Below are positions 12,478 through 23,030 of a stretch of DNA of 64,000 bases, piece by piece (the first letter of the stretch is position 1; each line of letters starts with the position of its first letter). The stretch is from the NCBI RefSeq assembly GCF_003265705.1, contig NW_020312867.1, positions 1,745,615-1,809,614 of the forward strand. Direction: 5' to 3'. The stretch is from Callorhinus ursinus (lineage: Eukaryota; Chordata; Mammalia; Carnivora; Otariidae). The notes below the pieces were generated by a model that ran no database searches, was not told where the DNA came from, and saw only the letters and a list, made by a program, of their open reading frames with translations. Position numbers and translations under genes: made by a program.

Positions 12478-12900
12478 GTGTGATGGTTATGTATCCACTG
12501 GGCTAGGCCACAAAGCCCAGCTCTTTGGTCAAGCATTACTCTGGATATTTCTGTGAGGGTGCTTTTAGCTAGAGAATAACATTTAAATTGAAGGACAGAT
12601 GACCCTCTACCTGGGTGGGCCTCATCCAATAAGTCGAAGGACTTACGAACTAAAACAGATTGAGCAAGAAGTGCTGCCAGCAGACTGCCTGTGGACTCAT
12701 AGGCAAATCTCTCTTGGGTCTCCAGCTGCTGGCCTACCCTACAGATTTTGGACTTACCAAGTCCCCCACAACTGCATGTACCCATTCCTTAACATTTCTT
12801 TCTCTCTCTATGCACACCTCCAGCTCTTAGCTTTCTCCTCCTCAGCACTACACCTTGAGGAGGGCCCTCGCCTTCTTGGTTAGGATCTGAGATGGCTCCA
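12478..12900 (+). mobile_element. Second LTR-like ancient repeat
   Basis: It starts 'tgatggttatgtatccactg', then 'gtgagggtgcttttagctag' and 'gtgggcctcatccaataagt', a well-known mammalian interspersed repeat order. I do not assign the subfamily. It abuts the last piece of the L1. Confidence 0.5.
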
Positions 12901-15549
12901 TGCCAGTTCTCTTGCATACAGCTCACACCTAGTCCTTGGGAGACAGATGAGCATCCCTTGCCTGACAAACTCTAGAAGAGGCTGCACCCAACCCAGCCAA
13001 CCTCTCCCTTGCTCCATCATCAAAGCACCTTGCTACTGGCATCCCAACCTTTAGGTTTTTTCCAGGCAGGGGTCTGTCCTGTGCACTGGATTGTCACCCT
13101 ACAGGAGATACATATTAAGTTCCGCCGAAGCCCTCTTCCCTAGCCTGAAGGTAAGGGGAAGCTGGTATCCACTCCTCTCCCTTTGGGGACTCAAAACCAT
13201 CAATGCTCTCTTCCGAGAAATCCGCACCCCAAGTCCCCCTCCTTCAGCTCTAACTCTTGACTTTTTTCTACCCTCCATGTGAGTGAGCAAGTTTAAGTGG
13301 GCTACAGGTGTTTTACCATCTCCATTGTAAACACAGCATATGGTACAGGCATGTGGGATCCAGCATTGCCTTCCAAAAAACATTTATTTTAATATCTTGT
13401 TGTATGACCATTTAAATACCTACATTCGTTATTGAATATAGTATAGCTACTGTCGAACCCCTAATTTAACCCAGACATGGCACTAGGCCCTTTTTAAAAA
13501 CTCATTTAAAGTTATTAATAGGTATGTTTGTAACCACTTTACAATTCTATAACTAAGAATTCATCCAGATAACTGGCATTCAAAAATCTATGGAGTTCAC
13601 TCATTGTGTGGGCACTTGAAGTAAGATTCTCAGTAGGAGGAAATCCTCTGAAAACCTGGGCGTATTGAACTTTGGATCTGGAAAGGACTTCTGAGGTTAC
13701 TGGGTCAACCCCCCCACCCCCATTCGTTCCCTTTAAGCAGCAGCTAAGGTCTCTATAAAGGCTAAGGGACTTAACCAAGGTCATCACATTGAGATCAGAT
13801 GCAGGTCATCACTTGCCACAGCTGCCTATTTAAATTCTGATTTGTACTGCTAATTTTAATGTTTATCCAACCAGTGGTAGAAATGAAATTTTAATGAAAA
13901 ATAACTATTTCAGAGTCTAAAAAATTGAACCAACTGGGCTTTCAACACTACATGAAGCTATGTGAATCCCAATCTACTGTACAGGAGAATAATGGATTCT
14001 TAATTGAATCTGTGCCTTAGAGTGGAAGAATGATTTTTAAATGAAAAACCCCACGGAAGTGGTGATGAGAAATGAGTTTAGCCAGATGAGTGATTCTGGC
14101 AGAAAGTAAGACAGCAAGCCAGGCTGGAAAATAGCTTTTTCTTAAAGATCTCAAATACACCAAATGCAGATTAATTTGTGCCCAGTGAACAGTGTTTACT
14201 CCCATCTGCCTAGTCCTGGCCCTGTGTCTTGTGTTCTGATCCTTGTAGACTACAATCTCCAGGGTTCCAAATATGCTCCCCTCTTTTTTTTTTTTAAAGA
14301 GCACAACAGTGGTATTATTAACTTATCTAACAAATGTTCCTAGGAACCTAGGATTTGCCATTCAGCGTTCTCAGACTTCAGTCCTGCAGTTTTTCTCCCG
14401 CCAACAAAACCACCGTAAGCTTTTAGGGCTGGCAGAGAACCCAGAAATAATTTAGTCCAATACCACGTTTCAGAGGTAAGAAAACGGAGGCAGAGAAGGA
14501 GTACCTGGCCCAGGAAGGTCACAGAGAGTTAACGACTCTAATCACAAAAGTTAAGCATTTTGACAGATTCATGAACTCTTAGGCAGTTCCATCTTCATCT
14601 TTCAGGACCTTGCAGTCATATTTTGTAGCCTGAAGTGCTAATTAAACCCAAGGAATTATGGACTTACTATTTATAGGTAGGAGTGGAGGCATTAAGTAGG
14701 CCATGAAACCTGGGGACACGGGAGGTTCTGTCTCCTGAGATTCACATATCTCATTCAACCTTTATATTTTAAGGCAGAACTTCAGCAATGCATAGCTTCA
14801 ACTCCTCTGATTCTGGACTTGGCCTTGAGCTACACTTTAGTCTTGAAAGACCACAGCTACTGCAGCCTTCTTGCATTCTGAGATGGGGTTTTTCTGGCAA
14901 ATATTGCCATTATCCAGTGGAAAGGTTAAGATCAGCCTTCCAAACCAGTTACTGTAGAGTATTTCAAACTGTTTTCTATTATTTCAAGTACTCACCAACA
15001 ATGCTCAGCCAATATGCTTTCACTGAGAGTGAAAGGAAAAGAGAAAGGAAACCCACAAAAATGTTTTTAGAAGACGCGCCACTTGGATTTATGATTATCT
15101 CATATTTTTCTTCTTTTTAACTGTTCAGAATGGCTTTCACTGGATTACCAAAATCAAATCTCTCTCTGGAGGCCCAGCAGTGTTAACAAAAGCGCTGAAA
15201 TCAAAGAACTTCCATGTCTGAATCTGTCAGAGACTGTGGTACTGGGGAAAAAGTCATTTAACCTCTCTCCATCGGTTCCCACTTCTGTACAATGAGGATA
15301 AAACTATGGAAGTACCTCTCCAGGGCACTGTGTGGACTGGCTAATTAAAGCTAATTAAGCCCCTAGAAAGAACTAGAAAATACTATGTAAGTGCCAAGTA
15401 TTTATAGGCCACTAACAGTCACAAAACTCCTAAGTGACAAGATTCTGTGCAGACAGCACAATCTCTGTTGATGATTACTAATTACCCACTGCTTACAAAG
15501 AAAGCATCGGGTGTCCTGTAACAAGGCAGGGAAAAGAAATATCACACAA
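12901..15549. other. Intergenic downstream of RPRD1B
   Basis: Mostly unnamed sequence. MIR-like pieces lie at about 13640-13830, 14430-14570 (both reverse) and 15205-15420 (forward). No gene is supported. The 110-codon frame 14788-15120 shows no family features. Confidence 0.5.
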
Positions 15550-15569
15550 TGTCATTCAACAACACCATC

Positions 15570-15575
15570 TTTATT
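15570..15575 (-). promoter_or_regulatory. RPRD1B: Polyadenylation signal AATAAA of RPRD1B
   Basis: TTTATT on the plus strand reads AATAAA on the gene strand. It is the most distal clear hexamer after the stop codon, and cleavage is expected about 15-25 bases further on, near 15550. The sequence beyond it soon becomes ordinary intergenic sequence with a MIR fragment at about 15205-15420. Confidence 0.65.
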
Positions 15576-16713
15576 CAAAAATATATATCTATGAGACATT
15601 TCAGAATATACTGCTGCCGTCAATGACAGCCTATACTTCTAAATAAAGTCCTAAATTAATATACAAATTTAAGCTTTAAAAATATTCTTTAAGAAAAAAC
15701 AAAACAAAGAAGAATGAAGACTTTCTGAGGAATATGACCTAAAAGGAAAGGTCCTTTGAGGCCTATGGATGCCCTAAATAAAGAAAAAAACACACACACA
15801 CAAAAAAAAAACCCACCCGCCCCACCCCACCAGATCACCTCATACATACAAGGAGAAAAAAGGTTCATTTAAATTAAACAAATGAAGTAATAAGCACACT
15901 TGGGGAGGATACGGGAGAATTAAGATTTAAAAAACAGAAGCATTTCATTAAAAAAACAAAACAAAATAAAAAACCCAAACTAACTTCCTCATAGGAAGTC
16001 CACTAGTAACAGGTGTTAGGAGGCCAACACATTCATTTACATAATTGCTACAGTTTCATTTTTTGCTCTTGCTGTAATAATTATGCACCAAGTGCTGGTC
16101 AAACTCAATCAGATAAAACATAGCAGTGGGTGAAATCCATCATGTTATAACATTTTCATCTAGCTGATCAGAGCAAACATCTACTAAACCCTTTTGATTC
16201 ATGGCTAGTAAAATTTTGCCTCTTCGGTGAAAGCACAGAGAATGTCCAAGATGGGTCTGTTCCAAAGCAAGCTCACACGTAGGACTAAAGCAGCACACCA
16301 TATGAGGAGGGGGCACATGTGAAGAAACAGCGAAGACTAGAATTGATCTTGCAATTTTAGTAAAGTCATCTAGTGCCCTATGGCCTCTGGGAAGAAAAAC
16401 TTTATAGTTAGAGACTCATTAATTTAATAATGACAGGACAACAGGCAGTGTCAATAAGCAAACAACACACGGTCCATATTCAAATCCGAAAAACACCTTA
16501 AATGCTACTATGTTCTACACAGAGTTAAACTGAACACCTGCTAGACTTTTCATCGTTCTCACTTCATGGCAGGCCGGACAGCTTCTTAAAGGAAAGCCTG
16601 CCACACGTTTAAAACACAGGCTATGTTTCAACATGTTTAACATGTAAAATTACAAGTAATTGGCTTTTTGGTAATCCTGAAAATAACAACTCAAAATAAT
16701 GGAGATTCTGAAG

Positions 16714-16737
16714 CCCGCCCCCCCCCCCGCCCCCCCG
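16714..16737 (-). promoter_or_regulatory. G-run tract in the 3' UTR, possible RNA G-quadruplex
   Basis: The plus strand shows C runs of 3, 11 and 7 separated by single G bases. The transcript therefore carries G7, G11 and G3 runs with one-base spacers, more than enough for four runs of three G. It is isolated in an otherwise AT-rich UTR. Folding is inferred from sequence only, and homopolymer length may be inexact in an assembly. Confidence 0.5.
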
Positions 16738-18089
16738 CACTGAATTCCTTTTTATAGCTTCTGGATTTCAGCCTCTGGGCTCTGACTCCTATTATACTAT
16801 TGGGGCAAATTTTTTTCTGCCCTTTCCAATGTCAAAAATAAGCCTGCCAAATCAGAATGATTTACAGTTAGCAGGCCTAACTTTCACTAAAAGCAAGGTA
16901 AAAATCCTTTCTTAAGTACATTATATAGTCATAATGTCAGCTGGCATGATAATGGAATTAAAACCCAAAATTAAAATCCCTGACTTCCCCCCCTTCCTCT
17001 GCCCGAGATGAGCTATTCAGTAACAGCCCATCCGAGTACTCCTCCTCCTCCGGGCACAAAGACACGTGCAGGGGCCAGTGGCGTAAACGGACAAACATGC
17101 ACAGAGTGTCGTGATCGCAAGGGAGATATTCAAGTCTACTCACCATACTGTAGACATGCGCCCAGTGAAGTAAATGTTAGTGTGAGCCCTGCTCCCCAAA
17201 AGACATGGGTCGATAAAGCAACACCTGTGCAGAGCCCAGACTCTTAGTAAGCCTTCAGCTTTTGGGGTCCGCCAGTGCCATTTCTAACAATTGCCTTCAC
17301 AACCGATTAGGGCCAAAAGATCCAGGTTTTTAGGAACGTTTTCTCTGACAGTGGGTGCCTGGGAAGGCTGTTTGTAGGAACCTGAAGCAAATAACTTATT
17401 TTTAACTCATGTTTGTGATCCCTGTTACTCTTGTTTCTGAACTGTGACTTTATGTTCCAGATCAGCGTTGAATCTTATTGCTAGATTCCCTAGTCTGCTT
17501 ATAAAACAAACGCACCTCACCTCACCTTTGACTATACACCACTAGAAGGGAAAGGAAGGATGAGATTTGGCAAACTCTTTATGGCAAAGCTGCGTTGACA
17601 GTTGTGCCTCCAACCTTCAGGGTGGATGGTAGCCAGGAAAGTCAAAGACTCCAGAGCGAGTCCTTCAGTGGAGGCCTGTACTGAACTTGAACAAGCCCAG
17701 CTCAAAAAGAGAAGCTGCTTTCATGACACAATGCTGTCATAAGCGACAAGATTCTTCTGAAAGCTTCCAGAAGTACACATGATTTTCATAACTTCTTGGG
17801 TGTAAAGAAAGAGCTAAGAATGGAAAACCGACAGGGGCACGAAAACGTGAAGTGGGAGAGTTTGTATTCCTTCCACATATGAATCTAAACTGGACTCCAC
17901 TCGCCACTGTTCTGAATTGTGCTCAACAAGAGAGGACGGAGAGGAGAATCAGAGTCTGTGGTTCTTTCTTGAGGCTGCGGGACCGGGATGAAGGAGGGAC
18001 CGAACCAGGGGCCACAAGGTTATTTCCAACCATGACTTGCCCTCTTCTTTCTGCTGGTAGAGATGGGAATCTGGGGCATGACACCTGTC

Positions 18090-18239
18090 CTAGTCAGTTG
18101 AAAACAGGTCACCAGCAGAGGGCAGGGGGGCCAAGCCTCCTGTGACGTTGGGCAGCAATGAGAGGTCTGGCAAGCTCTGAATATGGGACTTCAGTTCCTT
18201 GCGGACCTGGGTTACCCGAGCAAGCTTCTGTTTATATTC
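18090..18239 (-). CDS. RPRD1B: RPRD1B coding exon 7 (C-terminus and stop)
   Basis: The 150-bp coding part encodes EYKQKLARVTQVRKELKSHI and on to GDLFSTD, residues 278-326, followed by a TAG stop at 18090-18092. The acceptor is tttgtctcctcag. The segment finishes the coiled coil (KQKLARVTQVRKELKSHIQSL) and adds a short Pro/Gly-rich tail. It lies 19.3 kb from exon 6, the largest visible intron. The open frame that begins upstream at 18344 includes intron sequence and should not be read as an alternative N-terminus. Confidence 0.97.
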   Translation of the reverse strand, partial: EYKQKLARVTQVRKELKSHIQSLPDLSLLPNVTGGLAPLPSAGDLFSTD

Positions 18240-20949
18240 CTGAGGAGACAAAGAGAAGACAATGCAGTTAAGTCTGTGTGTGCTGATGGTCAGGCTTAAG
18301 GAGCCAATACAGATACTCTCAGCTTCTTGCTCTAATTCTCCCACCAGACCGCCCCTCCCCTCCTTCAGCTAAACTACAATGTTTGGGTTCTCAAAAGGAA
18401 AAACACTTGACATAAAAAAGGAAAGCAGAGTTCAATACTGGCAACAGTGAATTAAATGGTATTTAACTTTGCACTTGAGATTTGGAAGTAAAAGCAATGA
18501 CACTTTGTATTTGCGTTCTCTTAATTGGTTCTTATCTATTTCAAAACACCTTACAAAATAAAATACAGACGCTCAGGCTTTCCAGTTACCTTGAGGGCTC
18601 CACCTAGACATGCCTAGAAAAATCACTATAAAGCTATACTTTGTGTTAAACTGAGAGAGTAATCCAGATCACCTATCACCAACAAACAGAAGCTTGAAAT
18701 CCCCACTGCCACTACCTGCGTCCAGGACTTCCTCATTTCACACCTGAGCAACTGCAGCGAGGCCCCGAGGAGGCCTTCCGGGAGGCTCCCCAAAACACGC
18801 CAGGCTTATCTTCCGGAAGCCCAGCTTTCATCAAGCTACTTCCTTGAGAAAGTGAAGCGTGGCCCCACACTCTCTCCATGACTGCTCAGAGCTCCAAATC
18901 TGCTAAGATTAGCTCCTGCCCAAATGTATTTACCACAGCTTCCCAAGCCCCGATGCACAGGCCACTGCCTGTGTGTGCCATTGGTTTGGGATTCCCCTCA
19001 AGCCTGGAGGGGGATCTTTCTTCTCCTGGTCTCAGTGAAGTTCTGCCTCCCTGTCTCTCCAGGAAAAGCCTTTCTCCTCATCCAGAAGACTGGTCTCCAC
19101 CTCCACCCGTTCTGGAGCCCTCCTGTGCACTGAGATGCATCTGAGCCCCTAACAGGCTGCTCTGAGGTGCTCTCTTCATACATGTTAGACTTCTATGCTC
19201 CTCTAAAATAGGACTTCCCTGATGACAGAAACTTGGTACACTATCTTCTGTCCTCCCAGGAAAAGGCACCCTTGGTAAATCTGTATGGAGTAAGAACCCT
19301 GGGCCTTATGAGGTCTGTTTATAGACTCCCCCGCCCCTCCCTGCGGGCTGGTTTTTTTTTCCTCTGGCTGTGTCACCCTCCTCAGTCTTTTTGCAAAGAC
19401 ACAAAGTTCCTGAGGATGGATCCCTGCTGACTAAAGCCTCTCCTGCAGGAATATAACAGAAAGCACTGGGCTATTGAGTCAAAGACCCGGGTTAGTTTTG
19501 GCTCTGGCTCTAACTTGCTATGTGACTGTGGGTGTGGTCCCTCCCTTCCTTTGTCCTCACCTTCCTTAACTGAAAATGAAGGAACTGGCCCACTCATAAG
19601 ATTGTTCTTCAGGTTCTAGATTCCTTTGTACCAGATACCTTCTACATACTTAGAGAGACAGAGAGTTTGAAGGCATATGCTTAAGCACTCCTGGGAAGAG
19701 TGGTAAGACAGGAAACAGGTTAAATGAAGAACACTTGTAAAGACAAAGTCCAAGAAAGGAGGGGGAGAAGAGATATGGAAGTATGGGCAGGGAGGCTCTG
19801 TGCCCATACTACTGTGGGCAGTCAAGGCTTCCACCTGAAATGAGAGCTGCTCACACAAGCCATCGGATGAAGAGTCAGGGGAAGAAAGTAAGCTTTCCTG
19901 GCATCCCATTTCTTTCCTTTGTAGACTTAACACAACTAAAATAATGACTTATGTAAATTATAAATAATGACTCCCCCATCAGATTAGTGAGCTTCAGGAG
20001 GCTAAGACTGAACCCATATGCTTTACCCATCATCCACCCCGACCAGCAGTGCCCTGGAAACAATAGATGTCCAAAAGTTGCACAATAAATTAACAATACA
20101 TCAAATATAACATTACAAGCACACCACATTAAGTAATCAGCTTTCATTCTTGAAACTGAAAACTAATTTCAGATCTGAGGATCTAAAATGTCAAGGTTGC
20201 CTGCCCTTCCCTCTGCAAACATTTTTTCTTCTTTGGTCTTATATACTTCAAGGGAAATTAACAGAGAAGACCAATTCTCTATTACTGAACATGAATTCGT
20301 TTAATAAGCTTCTCCTGAATTCTATGTACAAAAAGGATAGAATAGTCACTAAACAGTTACCCCTTGCTCCCTGCCCAAATCCTCTGACCAAAGCTGACTG
20401 ATGAAAGCCACCCTGACTTGGAGCCATCACTCCTGCAGCTACAGAGGACTTCAAGTGAAGGAATTCCTTAAGAACAGTCTGAAGATCATGAAGTCTCTAA
20501 TGAGCAGATCTGGGGTCAGAATCCAAGACTGCACTTGAGTAACCCTCACATGAACTCAGCAAGTCCATCTGAGTTTAAAAGGGAAGACAGGTGATCTCAT
20601 TAGACACGACCTTAAGTTCAAATAATCCTCTCCTAGGCAATCTTTAAACAAACAAACAAAAAACATTTGTTCCTGTTTGAAGGTAGGGAGGTTGGGAGGA
20701 GGTATCTCATCATGCTTAGGCTGCTATTATATTCTAAATATCATCAAAGAAACTTCATTTTAATTAGAGGAAACATGTTCCCCATTAAAGTCCTCTCTTT
20801 GGGCCACTCTGAAAGCTGATAGATCCCGTACACACCTCCTCATGCCACTGGGTTACTCTTTCCATAGGGATCTCTACTTTCAGAGCAGGTGCATGAGCCT
20901 AGGAGGAGGGGCATCACTACAGAAAGGACGAAAGTAGGACTGTCAATGA

Positions 20950-22835
20950 AAAAGATTAAAAAGCAGAGAGTTTACACTAGCAGCCAAAACAATGAAATAC
21001 TACTTAGGTATAAATCTAACAAAATATGTACAAGACCCATATGAGGAAAACTGTAAGACTCTGATACAAATAAGAACTAAATAAATGGGAGATATTCCAC
21101 GTTCATGAATAGGAAGGCTCAATATTGTAAAGATGTCAGTTCTTCCCAACTTGATCTATAGATTCAATGCAGTCCCAATCAAAAGCACAGCAGAGGGGCG
21201 CCCGGGTGGCTCAGTCGTTAAGCATCTGCCTTCGGCTCAGGTCACAATCCCAGGGTCCTGGGATTGAGCCCCGTATCAGGCTCCCCGCTCAGCAGGAAGT
21301 CTGCTTCTCCCTCTCCCACTCCCCCTGCTTATGTTCCCTTTCTTGCCGTGTCTCTGTCAAATAAATAAAATCTTAAAAAAAAAAAAAGCAAATTATTTTG
21401 TGAATATAGACAAAGTGCTTCTAAAATCTGTATGGTGGCAAGACTCCCAAACTGTCAACGTAATACTGAAAGAGAAGAAGAACAAAGTTCTGACACTATT
21501 TGATTCCAAGACTTACTATGAAGCTACAGTAATCAGGACAATGTGATACTGCCCAGAGAATAGACAAACATCAATGCAACAGAACAGAGTCAAGAAATGC
21601 ACCCACATAAACACAGTCAACTGATTTCTGACAAAGGAGCAAAGGCAATACAGTGGAGTATTTTCAACAAAAAAAGTTGGAACAAGTGGACATCCACATG
21701 CAAAAAAACAAATCTAGACACAGATCTTACACCCTTTACAAAAAATTAACTCAAAATGAATCACAGACCTAAATGGAAAACACAAGACTATAAAACTCCT
21801 AGAGGACAGCAGAAGTAAATCTAGATGATCTTTGGTTTGGTGATGACTTTTAGGATACAATACCAAAGGCCTGACCCATGAAGCTAAGCTAGATGGCGCT
21901 AAAATGAAAAATTTTCTGCTTTGCAAAAGACCCTGACTGTCAAGAGAATGAAAAGACAAGACACAGACTGGGAGAGAATGTAAGACAACATTATGTTATC
22001 AGAGAAATGCAGATGAAAACGAGATACCACCACACATCTATTAGAATGACCAAAATCCGGAACACTGACACCACCAAAGGCCGACAAGGATGTGGCACAA
22101 GAGGAACTCTCATACATTCTGGTGGGAATGCAAAACGGTACAAGTATTCTGTAAGACAGTTTGGTGGTTTCTTACAAAACTAAACATAAACATCCTACCA
22201 TAGGACCCAGAAATCATGCTCACTGGTATTTATCCAAAGGAGGTAAAAGCTTATGCCACACTAAAACCTACACTTAAATGTTTATAGCAACATTATTCCT
22301 AATCGCCAAAACTTGGAAGCAACCAAGAAGCCCTTTAGTAGGTGAATGGATTAATAAACTTTGGTACATCCAAACAATTATGCAGCATTAAAAGGGAGGA
22401 TCTATCAAGTCATGAAAAGACATGGAGAAATGTTAAATGCCTATTACTAAGTGAAAGAAGCTAATCTGAGAAGTCCACATATTGTATGCGCCCAACTATA
22501 CGACATTATGGAGAAGGCAAAACTATGGAGACAGGGGTTGCGGGGATGAACAGGCAGAGCACAGAGAATTTTTAGGGTAGTGAAAATACTATAATGATGG
22601 ACACATGCCGTCATACATTTGTCTAACCCCACAGAATGTACAACACCAAGAGTGAGCCCTACAGTATGGACACTGGATGATTAGGACGTGTCAATGTAGG
22701 TTCATCAATGGTTAACAAATGCACCACACTGGTGGGGGAAGTTGGCAGTAGGGGAGCAAGGAGTATATGGGAAATCTCTGTACCTTCCTCTTATTTTGCT
22801 GTGAGCCTAAAACTGCCTCAAAAAATAAGCCAAGA
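20950..22835 (+). mobile_element. LINE-1 3' portion (ORF2 C-terminus to 3' end), decayed
   Basis: Plus-strand L1 sequence runs from 'ctacttaggtataaatctaa' (near 21000) through the ORF2 C-terminal region ('actcctagaggacagcagaa', 21796; 'aaatgcagatgaaaacgaga', 22004) to the 3' end 'cctaaaactgcctcaaaaaa' at about 22808-22827. It is split by a CAN-SINE at 21195-21387 and followed at its tail by another at 22836. It is antisense to RPRD1B and has many stops. Confidence 0.8.
21195..21387 (+). mobile_element. CAN-SINE copy 3
   Basis: The head 'ggggcgcccgggtggctcag' is followed by the 'tcgttaagc' variant and a full body with an A12 tail. It is inserted in the L1 fragment. No clear long target-site duplication was seen. 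Confidence 0.88.
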
Positions 22836-23030
22836 GGGGCACCTGGGTGGCTCAGTCGTTAAGTGTCTGCCTTTGGCTCAGGTCATGATTCCAGGGTCCT
22901 GGGATCGAGCCCTGCATGGGGCTCCCTGCTCGGCGGGAAGCCTGCTTCTCCCTCTCCCACTCCCCTTGCTTGTGTTCCCTCTCTTGCTGTCTCTCTCTGT
23001 CAAATAAATAAATAAAATCTTAAAAAAAAA
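22836..23030 (+). mobile_element. CAN-SINE copy 4, with perfect 17-bp target-site duplication
   Basis: Full-length copy of the 'cagtcgttaagtg' type. The flanks 'aaaaataagccaagagg' at 22821-22837 and 23031-23047 are identical, overlapping the head by two bases. Perfect duplication suggests a fairly recent insertion. Confidence 0.92.

Larger units (their letters stand above)
15550..18089 (-). other. RPRD1B: RPRD1B 3' untranslated region
   Basis: About 2.5 kb lies between the TAG stop and the first good minus-strand AATAAA. It has no recognisable CAN-SINE or L1, unlike the flanks on both sides, as expected for transcribed UTR under constraint. It contains a G-rich tract on the transcript strand (16714-16737), a short CA-repeat and A-rich patch near 15788-15812, and many AT-rich stretches. 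The exact cleavage site is inferred, not seen. Small open frames within it (for example 16958-17146 and 17852-18145) look incidental. Confidence 0.75.

Noticed and set aside
15783..15788. AATAAA-like text on the plus strand near the gene end as a polyadenylation signal of a convergent gene
   Set aside because: No plus-strand coding exon is found upstream, and A-rich sequence here makes the hexamer likely by chance.
18240..18344. Upstream extension of the last exon as an alternative start
   Set aside because: Acceptor tctcctcag at the exon edge and perfect joining to exon 6 show that this is intron.
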